A stretch of DNA of 64,000 bases from Paraburkholderia azotifigens (lineage in GTDB: Bacteria > Pseudomonadota > Gammaproteobacteria > Burkholderiales > Burkholderiaceae): the NCBI RefSeq assembly GCF_007995085.1, contig NZ_VOQS01000005.1, positions 2,418,001-2,482,000 on the forward strand. The letters run 5' to 3'. Shown here piece by piece: positions 35,260 to 43,616 of this stretch; within the stretch, counting starts at the first letter, position 1, and each line of letters starts with the position of its first letter. Under the pieces are notes generated by a model. It saw only the letters and a program-made list of their open reading frames with translations, did no database searches and was not told the origin of the DNA. Made by a program: the position numbers and the translations under genes.

Positions 35260-37002
35260 TCAGCACGCCGCCCGCGCTTCCGCCAGAAGGCGATGAATCT
35301 GCGCGACCACGGCCGCGCCTTCGCCCACCGCCGACGCGACGCGCTTGGTCGAACCCGAGCGCACATCGCCGATCGCGAACACGCCGGGCACGCTGGTCTG
35401 CAGCGACATCGACTGCAGGCCGGCGCCGGGAATGTCGGGGCCTGTCAGCACGAAACCCTTGTCGTCGACCGCTACGCCGCAGGTGGAGAGCCAGCTTGTG
35501 TTCGGATCGGCGCCGATGAAGACGAACAGATGGTGCGTCGTCATGCTGCCTTCGATCCCGCCTGCGCCGCGATAATGCACGCGCTCCAGCCGTGCATCGC
35601 CTTCCAGCGCGGTCAATTCGATGCGCGTATGCAGCGTCACGTTCGGCAGCGCCAGGATGCGCTCGATCAGATAGTGCGACATGCTGTGCTCGAGGCTCGT
35701 GCCGCGTATGAACATATGCACGTGCTCCGCGTGCGACGCGAGAAAAACGACGGCCTGTCCCGCCGAATTGCCGCCGCCGATCAGCAGCACGGGCTCCTTG
35801 CGGCACAGACGCGCTTCGATGGGCGTGGCCCAGTAATACACGCCTGAGCCTTCGAAACGCTCCAGCCCGTCGACGTCGGGCCGCCGATACTCCGCGCCCG
35901 TCGCGATCACGACCGTGCGCGCGGTAATGCGCCTGGCGTCGGTGAGTTCGACGACGGGCGGCAGCTTGTCGCAATACAGCGCGCGAACTTCGCACGGAAT
36001 GCCGATGTGCGCGCCGAATTTCTGCGCCTGCACGAAAGCGCGGCCCGCCAGCGCGTGGCCCGTGATGCCCGTTGGAAATCCCAGATAGTTTTCGATGCGT
36101 GAGCTGGTGCCCGCCTGTCCGCCCGGCGCGCGGCAATCGAGCGCCGCAACCGACAACCCTTCGGAGGCTGCATACACGGCGGTTGCCAGTCCTGCCGGAC
36201 CGGCGCCGACAATCGCGACGTCATAGACGTGCGCCGGATCGAATTCGGGAATCAGTCCGAGACAGGATGCGAGCTGCCCTTCGTCCGGGTTGCGCAGCAC
36301 CGTGCCGTCCGGACAGACGACGAGCGGGAAGTCGTCCGGTTGCGGCGTCAGACGTTCGAGCAGCGCGATCGCTTCGGCGTCCTTGTCCGCGTCGAGCGTC
36401 ATGCTCGGAAATACATTGTGGCGCAGGAAATTTTCCAGCGCGCGCAGCCGTCCGCTGCTCGAAGGGCCGACGAGCACGACACCGTGTCCGCGCTCGATGA
36501 CGAGAACGCGCCGCAGGATCAGCGCGCGCATGATCTTCTCGCCGAGATCGGCTTCGCTGATCATCATCGCGCTGAGTTCGTCGGGCCGCAGCAGGATCGC
36601 CTCGACGTCTTCGATCACGTGCGCGTCCACGACGGCAGGCTTGTTCGAAAGCTGCGTCACGTCCGACGTGAACTCGCCGCGGTGCGTGTACGTATAAATG
36701 ACGCGCTCGTGCCCGAGCCCATCGCGGCCGATGATCCGCACCTTGCCCGACAGCAGCACGAACACGCCGGGACACCGGCTCCCTGCGCGATAGAGCAGTG
36801 CGCCCGTGGCATAGCGCGACGGCGTGCCAAAGCGCCGTATCCGCTCGATCTCGGCTTCCGCGAGGACAGGGAACATCTGCTGATGCCGCGGATGATCGCG
36901 CACGCTCGGGTCTTCGAGCAGGGCGTCGGCTTCGAGCGGATTCGCGTCCGTGGCGGGACGGCGCGCGGGCGATGCATCTGACGGCGTTGACTCGTTGCTC
37001 AT
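35260..37002 (-). CDS. Cyclic-nucleotide-binding-domain thioredoxin reductase-like flavoprotein
   Basis: A 580-residue cytoplasmic protein in three parts: a CRP-like cNMP-binding domain (about residues 40-160), a short thioredoxin-fold-like linker (about 172-250), and a TrxR-type FAD/NAD(P) domain (about 258-575). The FAD motif is GAGPAG (266-271), the second nucleotide motif is GGGNSAG, and the C-terminal FAD motif is GVFAIGDVRSG. The CxxC pair of true thioredoxin reductases is absent, so it should not reduce thioredoxin by the classical route. ATG 37002 has GGAGGA upstream. Such proteins are thought to link a ligand or redox signal to flavin chemistry; the partner is unknown. Confidence 0.88.
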   Translation of the reverse strand: MSNESTPSDASPARRPATDANPLEADALLEDPSVRDHPRHQQMFPVLAEAEIERIRRFGTPSRYATGALLYRAGSRCPGVFVLLSGKVRIIGRDGLGHERVIYTYTHRGEFTSDVTQLSNKPAVVDAHVIEDVEAILLRPDELSAMMISEADLGEKIMRALILRRVLVIERGHGVVLVGPSSSGRLRALENFLRHNVFPSMTLDADKDAEAIALLERLTPQPDDFPLVVCPDGTVLRNPDEGQLASCLGLIPEFDPAHVYDVAIVGAGPAGLATAVYAASEGLSVAALDCRAPGGQAGTSSRIENYLGFPTGITGHALAGRAFVQAQKFGAHIGIPCEVRALYCDKLPPVVELTDARRITARTVVIATGAEYRRPDVDGLERFEGSGVYYWATPIEARLCRKEPVLLIGGGNSAGQAVVFLASHAEHVHMFIRGTSLEHSMSHYLIERILALPNVTLHTRIELTALEGDARLERVHYRGAGGIEGSMTTHHLFVFIGADPNTSWLSTCGVAVDDKGFVLTGPDIPGAGLQSMSLQTSVPGVFAIGDVRSGSTKRVASAVGEGAAVVAQIHRLLAEARAAC

Positions 37003-37461
37003 CGCGGATTGTCCTCCGGCGATTGACGGGCAATCAAAACTGAAACACCTGCTGAATTGGCCACGCCGATGCAAGCCGCTGCGCGGCGCAATGACGGGAC
37101 GACGCGTGGATCGTTGGCCGATGTCAGGGGAAACGTAAGTAACAGGGTAATCGAGTTGCCGCGAGTCGGCAGGCGTGGTCGCATCGTTCGACGTTGGCGG
37201 TGAATCGCCTTGTTTTACAGCGTCGAATTTCACGTTGCACGGCAATCGACGCGGCTCATTCGAGCTTCGTCTCGCGGCATGTGATTCGTGTGAACGGGTT
37301 TACCCCACATCCTTTCATATCGCTGCGGGGTGCCCGTCTATCAGTCGATGGCGCTGGAATCTGCATTGAGCTACAGACTTCGTTGAAGTCGGTCGTCAGC
37401 TTCACTCGATGCCCGGACGTTCCGCGCTAGCCATAGTTCGATTGCGCAGATGGAGGGCAAC
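37003..37461. other. Gene-free intergenic stretch
   Basis: About 460 bp between divergent genes. Short open frames occur on both strands but lack ribosome sites and recognisable products. A small GACTT-cgtt-GAAGTC hairpin lies near 37380. No promoter element could be assigned with confidence. Confidence 0.5.
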
Positions 37462-37872
37462 ATGAAACGTTCCGATACGGGCAGGGCATCAATCGGCCTG
37501 CGCTTGAGTTTGATCGCAGTGCTGACATTGGCGGGTTCTTCGGGTTTCGCAGCGGGAAACGCGGAAGTCGGCCCGGCCGTCTCCACGGCTGCTTCATCCG
37601 CGCGAAATCCGTTGACGCTGATGATCCAGTCTCCGGCAGGCGGCGCAGTGCGGCTGACCTACGTGCCCGACGACGGCTGGAAAGCCGACCAGGCTGTGAC
37701 CGTCGCAAGGGCGGCCGTGAGCGTTCCGCAGCCGGACGCCGATCCCGCGCTCGACGAGGCGACGCGCAAACCGATGACGGTGTTCATCGACGGCCCGACG
37801 GGCTTCACATACTTCTGGAGCCGGGAGCACGGCTGGAAATTCGTCGGGCGGCTGACGGACCGGCTCCAATAA
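37462..37872 (+). CDS. Small exported protein of unknown function
   Basis: A 136-residue protein with a signal peptide (about residues 1-31, LSLIAVLTLAGSSGFAAG). A Pro/Ala-rich mature part contains two short aromatic repeats that look alike (VRLTYVPDDGWKAD near residue 60 and TYFWSREHGWKFVGRL at the C terminus). No known domain is recognised. ATG 37462 is preferred because GGAGGG lies just before it; the ATG at 37450 has none. Probably periplasmic. Monocistronic. Confidence 0.65.
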   Translation: MKRSDTGRASIGLRLSLIAVLTLAGSSGFAAGNAEVGPAVSTAASSARNPLTLMIQSPAGGAVRLTYVPDDGWKADQAVTVARAAVSVPQPDADPALDEATRKPMTVFIDGPTGFTYFWSREHGWKFVGRLTDRLQ

Positions 37873-37887
37873 GACGCATTGAGCGAA

Positions 37888-37913
37888 TGCGCGCGGCGTC
37901 ATCGGCGCGCGCA
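37888..37913. terminator. Weak hairpin after the small exported protein gene
   Basis: TGCGCGCG pairs with CGCGCGCA across a ten-base loop, 15 bp after the stop. There is no U-tract; a possible terminator. Confidence 0.35.
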
Positions 37914-37941
37914 CTCCGGCATTTCCCTATCGAAAGTGTTT

Positions 37942-38015
37942 GTGCGATTAAATCGTATGCGATTGACATGGTTAGCGGTTTCGATCAGTATGCGTCGCAT
38001 GCGATTGAATCGCAT
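37942..38015 (+). promoter_or_regulatory. ohr promoter flanked by two palindromic operators
   Basis: Two related palindromes, TGCGATT-a-AATCGTA (37942-37956, one mismatch) and ATGCGATT-g-AATCGCAT (37999-38015, perfect), flank a likely promoter. That promoter has -35 TTGACA (37963-37968), a 17 bp spacer and -10 CAGTAT (37986-37991). The layout suits a dimeric MarR/OhrR-type repressor covering both ends of the promoter and blocking ohr until an organic peroxide oxidises it. No ohrR gene is adjacent. Sites are seen; the identity of the regulator is inferred. Confidence 0.6.
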
Positions 38016-38058
38016 GACAACCAAATTCCGGTCACCACTTTCGATCAAGGAGTTCACG

Positions 38059-38508
38059 ATGACCCACATTGAAAAAGTTCTTTTCACGGGCAAGACACAT
38101 ACGACGGCAAGCCGCAGCGCTGGCGCCACACGCGGTCATGAAGGCAGCCTCGACATCAGGCTGTCCGCAACCGGCAACGGCTCGCATCGGGAGCATGTGT
38201 TCGAGGCCGCGCAGCCGCATCCGACGGCTGAGCAGCTGTTTGCAGGCGCGTGGTCGGCCTGCCTGATCACCGCGATCGGCCTCGCGGCCAAAGAGAAGAA
38301 AGTCGCGCTGCCGTCCGACCTCGCGCTGGACGTCGCTATCGATCTGGGCATGACGGGCAACGCCTATCTGCTTGGCGCGCGGATCGACGTGAGCATGCCA
38401 GGCGTGCCGCGCGACGTGGCGCAGGCAGTCGTGCACGCGGCGGACGAACTGTGTCCGTATTCGAAGGCCACGCGCGGCAATATCGACGTCGCGATCAACG
38501 TGATCTGA
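38059..38508 (+). CDS. ohr: Organic hydroperoxide resistance protein (OsmC/Ohr family)
   Basis: A 149-residue OsmC-fold peroxidase that reduces organic and fatty acid hydroperoxides with lipoyl-protein or thiol electrons. The two catalytic cysteines are visible in WSACLITAIG and ELCPYSKATRGN, and the N-terminal MTHIEKVLFTGKTHTT block is typical of Ohr rather than OsmC. AAGGAG before ATG 38059 fixes the start. Its upstream region holds paired palindromes of repressor type. Cytoplasmic dimer; length normal. Confidence 0.92.
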   Translation: MTHIEKVLFTGKTHTTASRSAGATRGHEGSLDIRLSATGNGSHREHVFEAAQPHPTAEQLFAGAWSACLITAIGLAAKEKKVALPSDLALDVAIDLGMTGNAYLLGARIDVSMPGVPRDVAQAVVHAADELCPYSKATRGNIDVAINVI

Positions 38509-38540
38509 CGCACATGTCCAGGCTGTAGCGCCGGATGAGC

Positions 38541-38580
38541 GGGAAAGGGCGCGCTAGAATGAAATCACGCGCCCTTTCCC
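38541..38580. terminator. Long perfect hairpin between ohr and the next gene
   Basis: GGGAAAGGGCGCG and CGCGCCCTTTCCC form a 13 bp perfect stem with a 14-base loop, 33 bp after ohr. It ends only 16 bases before the next start codon, so it may also influence that gene. There is no U-tract. Confidence 0.55.
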
Positions 38581-38596
38581 TCGACGGCAGACGGCC

Positions 38597-39325
38597 ATGA
38601 CACTTCGCGTAGCCCGCTTCGCTCGCCCAACGTTGCAAGCCTTGTGCGTGGCTTCGCTCGCGAGCCTCGCCGCTTGCGGCGGCAGCGTATGCATCGGTTT
38701 CGACGGCTGTAGCGCCGTGAGTCCAATATCGAATCTTGCGCTCGCGGGAACGGCCGCAACGGGCAAGGCACTCGCCAGTGCGAACGTGAACGTGACCTGC
38801 GCGCAAGGCGCGGGTGCCGCGCTGTCGGACGGCGGCGGACGCTACAGTCTCGCGTTCAGCGGCGTGCTTCCGTGCATGATTGCTGTGACGTCGGGTGGCA
38901 CGACGTTGCATTCGCTCGCGTTCGCGGGCGGCACCTTCAATACGACGCCGGAAACAGAACTGATGATCGTCTATCTCGCCGCGCAACTCGGCACGAGCGA
39001 GGCCAATCTGATTGCGAGCTTTTCCAGTAACGCGCAATTCCAGCAGGCGCTGTCGAACCAGAGCAATGTGCTGGCTGCGCAATCGGCTGTGGTCGCGAAT
39101 CTGCAGCAACACTATGCGGTCACGCTGGCCGTGCCCGCATTCCTGACCACGCCGTTCACGGTCGGGCAGGCGGGCGTCGACAGCGATCTCGAGGCGCTGG
39201 CGAAAGCAGGCGCCATCGATGCCAACGGCATGCCCGATCCTGCCGCCGTGTCTCTGCTGACGCAAGCTGGCCTTGCGCAGCCGCTGGCAAGGGCGTCGAC
39301 GAACGCCGCCACGGACGCCATGTGA
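38597..39325 (+). CDS. Lipoprotein of unknown function
   Basis: A 242-residue predicted lipoprotein. The signal peptide ends in the lipobox LAAC (Cys about residue 27), followed by GGSVCIGFDGCSAV with two more cysteines. Residues about 45-115 look like a small beta-sandwich (LAGTAATGKALASANVNVTC, then GGRYSLAFSGVLPCMIAVTSGG), as in carboxypeptidase-regulatory-like domains. The rest is Ala-rich and helical. No catalytic motif is seen. Four to five cysteines could form disulfides in the periplasm. Confidence 0.7.
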   Translation: MTLRVARFARPTLQALCVASLASLAACGGSVCIGFDGCSAVSPISNLALAGTAATGKALASANVNVTCAQGAGAALSDGGGRYSLAFSGVLPCMIAVTSGGTTLHSLAFAGGTFNTTPETELMIVYLAAQLGTSEANLIASFSSNAQFQQALSNQSNVLAAQSAVVANLQQHYAVTLAVPAFLTTPFTVGQAGVDSDLEALAKAGAIDANGMPDPAAVSLLTQAGLAQPLARASTNAATDAM

Positions 39326-39334
39326 GGCCGCGTA

Positions 39335-40180
39335 TCAGGCGATCGGCTCCGTTGTCATTGCGCGCGTGAGGCCGTGCATCGGCCGGCGCATCGCGACATC
39401 GAACGGATTCACTTGCGGCCCGATGAGGTCCGCTTGCCGCTTCAGCAGTTCGACGACCATCGGCAGCCGGTCCTCGCCCAGACGCGCCGACAGCGTGCCC
39501 ACGCTCAACGCGGCCACCGCGCAACCCGTGCGGTCGATAATCGGCACCGCGACGCCCGCCATCCCTTCCAGCACGCCGCTATTGCGCCCCGCGTAGCCGA
39601 GTTGCCGCACGCGTTCGATTTCCGTGCGCAGATAGACTTCGTCTAGCACACCGTAGCTGCGCAGACGCGGCACGTTGAAGCGAATGATCTCTTCGCGCTC
39701 CGCTTCCGGCAGGAACGCGAGAATCGCGAGGCTGCCCTGTCCGACACCCAATGCGACACGGCCGCCGATATCGCCCGTGAACGAGCGGATCGGAAACGGC
39801 CCTTCGCACATGTCGAGGCACACGGCGTCGAAGCTGCTTTTGACGAGCAGAAAAATCGTGTCGCCGAGGCTCGCGCACAGGCGCAGCAGAGCGGGGCGGC
39901 AGAGCGCGCGCATGCCGCTCGGATTGCCCGCCTGCGCGGCGAGCGCAAAGAAGTCGACGCTCAGCCGATAGAGCTTCGTGTTCTGATCCTGCTCGACGAC
40001 GCCTTCCGCAATCAGCGCATGCAGGATGCGATGCACGGTGGCCTGCGTCAGCCCGACGGCTTTTGCGATGCGCGTCACGCGGCCGCCTTCCGGCTGGATT
40101 TCGCCGAGCGCGCGGATCACGGCGAACGCCCGCTGCAACATGCCCGTGCCTGGCGCGTCGGGTTCCTTCGAAGGATTCAT
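39335..40180 (-). CDS. IclR family transcriptional regulator
   Basis: A 281-residue IclR-type regulator. The N-terminal winged helix is at about residues 12-75 (LQRAFAVIRALGEI, then RIAKAVGLTQATVHRILHAL), and the GAF-like effector domain at about 90-260 has the usual IDRTGCAVAALSVG ending. It is divergent from the ABC importer/dehydrogenase operon with 300 bp between, and palindromic sites of IclR type lie in that gap. It therefore probably senses the operon's substrate or a breakdown product. Confidence 0.92.
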   Translation of the reverse strand: MNPSKEPDAPGTGMLQRAFAVIRALGEIQPEGGRVTRIAKAVGLTQATVHRILHALIAEGVVEQDQNTKLYRLSVDFFALAAQAGNPSGMRALCRPALLRLCASLGDTIFLLVKSSFDAVCLDMCEGPFPIRSFTGDIGGRVALGVGQGSLAILAFLPEAEREEIIRFNVPRLRSYGVLDEVYLRTEIERVRQLGYAGRNSGVLEGMAGVAVPIIDRTGCAVAALSVGTLSARLGEDRLPMVVELLKRQADLIGPQVNPFDVAMRRPMHGLTRAMTTEPIA

Positions 40181-40197
40181 TGGCGATCTCGATCAAA

Positions 40198-40360
40198 ATT
40201 CCATTGAACGGAATACTAGCTGATGTTCAACCCGAAAAACAAACAGGCAGACGACGCAGGGCGATAAGCCAACTACGCGGACTGACTCAGTACTTTCACT
40301 GACGGCGCGCAGCGGAACAATCGCGGCGGAGCGGAGGGAATACATTCCATCCAATGGAAG
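40198..40360. promoter_or_regulatory. IclR-type operator pair in the divergent control region
   Basis: Two related near-palindromes, ATTCCATTGAACGGAAT (40198-40214, one mismatched pair) and ATTCCATCCAATGGAAG (40344-40360), lie in the gap between iclR and the importer operon. A half-site (ATTGGAAT) lies near 40382. The first covers the region just before the iclR start, the second lies about 120 bp before the operon. This fits autoregulation plus operon control by looping; inferred. Confidence 0.5.
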
Positions 40361-40481
40361 AAAAGCAATCTTTATATCGTTGATTGGAATTTGACATTGA
40401 CGCTCTGAAATATGGCTGGCTAGAGTCGGCTCAACAGACACCCGTCGACACAGCCGGTGCGTCGCACCGAAAGGCCAGACC

Positions 40482-41573
40482 ATGTCGTTCCTCACATTGA
40501 CTGACGTATCGAAGACGTTCGGCGACCTGCATGCCGTGACGGGCATCAACCTGTCGGTGGAAAAGGGCGAGTTCGTTTCGCTGCTGGGCCCGTCGGGCTG
40601 CGGCAAGACGACGACGCTGCAGATGATCGCAGGTTTCGTCGACACGACGCGCGGCCGCATCGCGCTCGATGGCCGCGACATCACGCACATGAAGCCGAAC
40701 CGGCGCGGCCTCGGCATCGTCTTCCAAAGCTACGCGCTGTTTCCGCATATGAGCGTCGCGCAGAACGTGAGCTTCGGGCTCGAAATGCGCGGCGTCGATA
40801 AAGCCGAGCGTCAGGACCGCGTGCGCGAAGCCTTGGCGCTGGTGCGGCTCGATTCGCTCGCGCATCGTTTTCCGCGTGAGTTGTCGGGCGGTCAGCGGCA
40901 ACGTGTTGCGATTGCGCGTGCCATCGTGATCGCGCCGCCCGTGCTGCTGCTCGACGAGCCTATGTCGAATCTCGATGCGAAGCTGCGCGAAGACATGCAG
41001 TTCGAACTGCGCGCGATCCAGCGCAAGATCGGCACGACGACAATCATGGTCACGCACGATCAATCCGAAGCGCTGTCGATCAGCGATCGCGTCGTCGTGA
41101 TGGAAGCGGGGCGCATCACGCAGATCGACACGCCGTATCGCGCGTACGAGCGGCCCGAGAATCTGTTCGTGTCGCAGTTCATCGGCAAGGCCAACATGCT
41201 GGCGGGGAAGATCGTTTCGCGCGACGGCGACGCGATCCGCATCGACCTGGGCCACGATCTCGCGGAGACGGGCAGCATGACGCAGCTTGGTTCGCAAGGT
41301 CAGGCAATCGATGTCGGCGATGCCGTGACGCTCTGCATACGCCCCGAAAAATTGCGGCTGTGCGCGCCCGGCGAAGGACGCCTGGCGGGCAACGTGACGA
41401 GCCGGTTTTTTCTCGGCAGCCAATGGCTCTACCGGCTCGACAGCCGCGTCGGCGAGATGCTCGTGTGTTGCCAGAACGAAGGCAATGACCCGTTTCCGGA
41501 AGGCGCGAAAGTCGGTATCGACTGGCATGCGGATTCGCTGCGTCTGATCGGACAGGAGCGCGCGCATGGATAG
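40482..41573 (+). CDS. Polyamine-type ABC transporter ATP-binding protein (PotA-like)
   Basis: A 363-residue ABC ATPase of the PotA/CysA group. Walker A GPSGCGKTT (about residues 37-45), signature LSGGQRQR, Walker B LLLDEPMSNLD and the H-loop in VTHDQSEAL are intact, followed by a TOBE-type regulatory domain (about residues 285-355). First gene of a seven-gene operon; the next gene overlaps its end by eight bases. Powers import of an opine-, polyamine- or amino-acid-like cation; exact ligand unknown. Confidence 0.92.
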   Translation: MSFLTLTDVSKTFGDLHAVTGINLSVEKGEFVSLLGPSGCGKTTTLQMIAGFVDTTRGRIALDGRDITHMKPNRRGLGIVFQSYALFPHMSVAQNVSFGLEMRGVDKAERQDRVREALALVRLDSLAHRFPRELSGGQRQRVAIARAIVIAPPVLLLDEPMSNLDAKLREDMQFELRAIQRKIGTTTIMVTHDQSEALSISDRVVVMEAGRITQIDTPYRAYERPENLFVSQFIGKANMLAGKIVSRDGDAIRIDLGHDLAETGSMTQLGSQGQAIDVGDAVTLCIRPEKLRLCAPGEGRLAGNVTSRFFLGSQWLYRLDSRVGEMLVCCQNEGNDPFPEGAKVGIDWHADSLRLIGQERAHG

Positions 41574-42471
41574 CACGCTGCCCGCCACGCCCGATACGAG
41601 CCGCCGTTCGGCGCGTGCGCCGTGGCATGCATTCATGCCGCTGTGGCTGATGAGCGCGCCCGCGCTGATTCTGTTCGCGACACTCGTGCTCGTGCCGCTC
41701 GCGATGACCTTCGCGCTCACCTTCTATCGCTTCGATCCCGCGAGCGGCCCGATTGCCGCGTTCGACCTTCACAACTACGTGGAAGTGCTCGGCTCGTCGT
41801 ATTTCCACACGATCTTTCTGCGCACGTTCGGCATCGCGTTGCTGACGACGGTGCTGTGCGTCGCGATCGGCACGCCCGAAGCGTATGTGTTGTCGCGCAT
41901 GCGCGACCCTTGGCGCTCGCTGTTTCTGCTGATAATTCTGGCGCCGCTGCTGGTTTCGGTGGTGGTGCGCGCGTTCGGCTGGAGCATGCTGCTGAACACG
42001 AACGGCCTCGTCAATCAGGCCTTCGCACTGTTCGGCCTCGGGCCGTACAAGCTCGAATACACGACCTTCGCCATTGTCATCGCGCTCGTGCACGTGATGC
42101 TGCCGTTCATGGTGATTCCCGTCTGGACCGCACTGCAACGGCTCGATCCGCAGACGGAGAACGCCGCGCTCTCGTTGATGGCGTCGCCCGCGACGACGCT
42201 GCGTCGCATCGTCCTGCCGCAACTCGTGCCCGGCATTCTGTCGGGGAGCCTGATGGTGTTCGGTCTGTCGGCGAGTGCGTTCGCAATTCCCGGGCTGCTC
42301 GGCGGCAGGCGATTGAAGGTGGCCGCGACGGCCGTCTACGACCAGTTCCTGAGTTCGATGAACTGGCCGCTCGGCGCGACGATCGCGATGCTGCTGCTGA
42401 TCGCGAATCTCGTCGTGATGCTCACGTACTACCGCGTGCTCGAGCGGCGCTACGCCCGCAGCATGGGTTGA
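41566..42471 (+). CDS. ABC transporter permease (PotB-like)
   Basis: A 301-residue inner-membrane permease with six helices. The N-terminal helix (LWLMSAPALILFATLVLVPL) and the EAA loop region (ENAALSLMASPATTLRRIVLPQLVPG) are typical of the PotB branch. AGGAG lies about six bases before ATG 41566 inside the end of the ATPase gene. Works as a heterodimer with the next permease. Confidence 0.92.
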   Translation: MDSTLPATPDTSRRSARAPWHAFMPLWLMSAPALILFATLVLVPLAMTFALTFYRFDPASGPIAAFDLHNYVEVLGSSYFHTIFLRTFGIALLTTVLCVAIGTPEAYVLSRMRDPWRSLFLLIILAPLLVSVVVRAFGWSMLLNTNGLVNQAFALFGLGPYKLEYTTFAIVIALVHVMLPFMVIPVWTALQRLDPQTENAALSLMASPATTLRRIVLPQLVPGILSGSLMVFGLSASAFAIPGLLGGRRLKVAATAVYDQFLSSMNWPLGATIAMLLLIANLVVMLTYYRVLERRYARSMG

Positions 42472-42495
42472 TCCCAACCCGACAGGCGACACATC

Positions 42496-43290
42496 ATGCG
42501 CAAGAACGGCTTCTTTGCACTCGCATTCCATACCGTCGTGATTCTGTTCGTGCTCGCGCCGCTGGCCATCGTCGTGCTGGTCGCGTTCACGCCGGACGAA
42601 ACTTTGACGCTGCCCACGCACGGCTTCTCGGTGCGCTGGTTCCGCGCGATCCTCGACTATCCCGACTTCATCACGGCCTTCTTCAACAGCCTGAAACTGG
42701 CGTTTGCGTCAGCGACGCTGTCGCTCGTAATCGCGTTGCCCGCGGGTCTCGCGATTGGCCGCGCGCGCTTTCCAGGTCGCAACTTTCTCAATGCGCTGCT
42801 GCTGTCGCCGCTCGTGATTCCCGGCCTCGTGCTCGGCATCGCGATGCTGCGCTTCTTCGCGCTGATCGGCGTGACGGGTTCGTTCGCGTGGCTGATTCTT
42901 GCGCACATGGTGGTCATCACGCCGTTCGTGATGCGGCTCGTACTGGCGTCGGTGAGCGGCCTGGACCGCAGCATCGAGCACGCGGCGTCGTCGCTCGGCG
43001 CCGATGCGTGGACGACGTTTCGCCGTATCACGCTGCCGATGATCGTGCCCGGCATCACGGGCGGCTGGCTGCTCGCGTTCATCAACAGCTTCGACGAACT
43101 GACGATGTCGGTCTTCATCACGTCGCCGCAGACGGTCACGCTGCCGGTGCGGATGTATATGTACGCAACCGAATCAATCGATCCGATGATGGCGTCCGTC
43201 TCCGCGCTCGTCATCTTCATCACGGCGGGCGCGATGCTGCTGCTGGATCGCGTCTACGGGCTCAACCGCATTCTGATCGGCCAGCACTGA
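42496..43290 (+). CDS. ABC transporter permease (PotC-like)
   Basis: A 264-residue permease of the PotC branch. An N-terminal helix (FHTVVILFVLAPLAIVVLVA), the WFRAILDYPDF segment and the EAA loop (EHAASSLGADAWTTFRRITLPMIVPG) are clear. It overlaps the following ferredoxin-like gene by the TGATG junction, which couples transport to catabolism at the translational level. Confidence 0.92.
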   Translation: MRKNGFFALAFHTVVILFVLAPLAIVVLVAFTPDETLTLPTHGFSVRWFRAILDYPDFITAFFNSLKLAFASATLSLVIALPAGLAIGRARFPGRNFLNALLLSPLVIPGLVLGIAMLRFFALIGVTGSFAWLILAHMVVITPFVMRLVLASVSGLDRSIEHAASSLGADAWTTFRRITLPMIVPGITGGWLLAFINSFDELTMSVFITSPQTVTLPVRMYMYATESIDPMMASVSALVIFITAGAMLLLDRVYGLNRILIGQH

Positions 43291-43616
43291 TGGCTTCTAC
43301 CACTCACGCTCCCATGTCCAGCTCCAGCAGCCAGTTGCTGCGCGTCGCCGAAGCGGGACGCGCCCCGTTGTCGTTCGTTCTCGATGGAGTCGAAGTCGGC
43401 GCGCTGTCGGGCGATACGGTCCTGACGGCGATCCTGATGCAGCAGCGTCACGTGCGTCACAGCGAATTCAGCGGCGAGCCGCGCGCGGGCTTCTGCATGA
43501 TCGGCGCGTGCCAGGACTGCTGGGTGCGTTGTGAAGACGGCGCGCGCATTCGCGCCTGCTCGACGCTCGTGAAGCAGGGCATGCGCGTCGTGACAAACGG
43601 TGCGCGCGATGAATAG
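43290..43616 (+). CDS. Small [2Fe-2S] subunit of an HcnA/opine-oxidase-like dehydrogenase
   Basis: A 108-residue (2Fe-2S)-binding protein of the Fer2_4 type. The cluster cysteines are in GFCMIGACQDCWVRC and a further Cys in IRACSTLV. The fold matches the small gamma subunit of three-part dehydrogenases (hydrogen cyanide synthase HcnA, D-hydroxyproline dehydrogenase, opine oxidase). It overlaps the permease gene upstream and the FAD subunit gene downstream. It probably passes electrons from the FAD subunits to the respiratory chain. An internal ATG at 43314 is possible. Confidence 0.87.
   Translation: MASTTHAPMSSSSSQLLRVAEAGRAPLSFVLDGVEVGALSGDTVLTAILMQQRHVRHSEFSGEPRAGFCMIGACQDCWVRCEDGARIRACSTLVKQGMRVVTNGARDE

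Noticed and set aside
41622..43289. A long upstream extension of the ferredoxin-like gene frame
   Set aside because: Only the last 108 codons resemble a protein family; the rest is an out-of-frame reading of the two permease genes.
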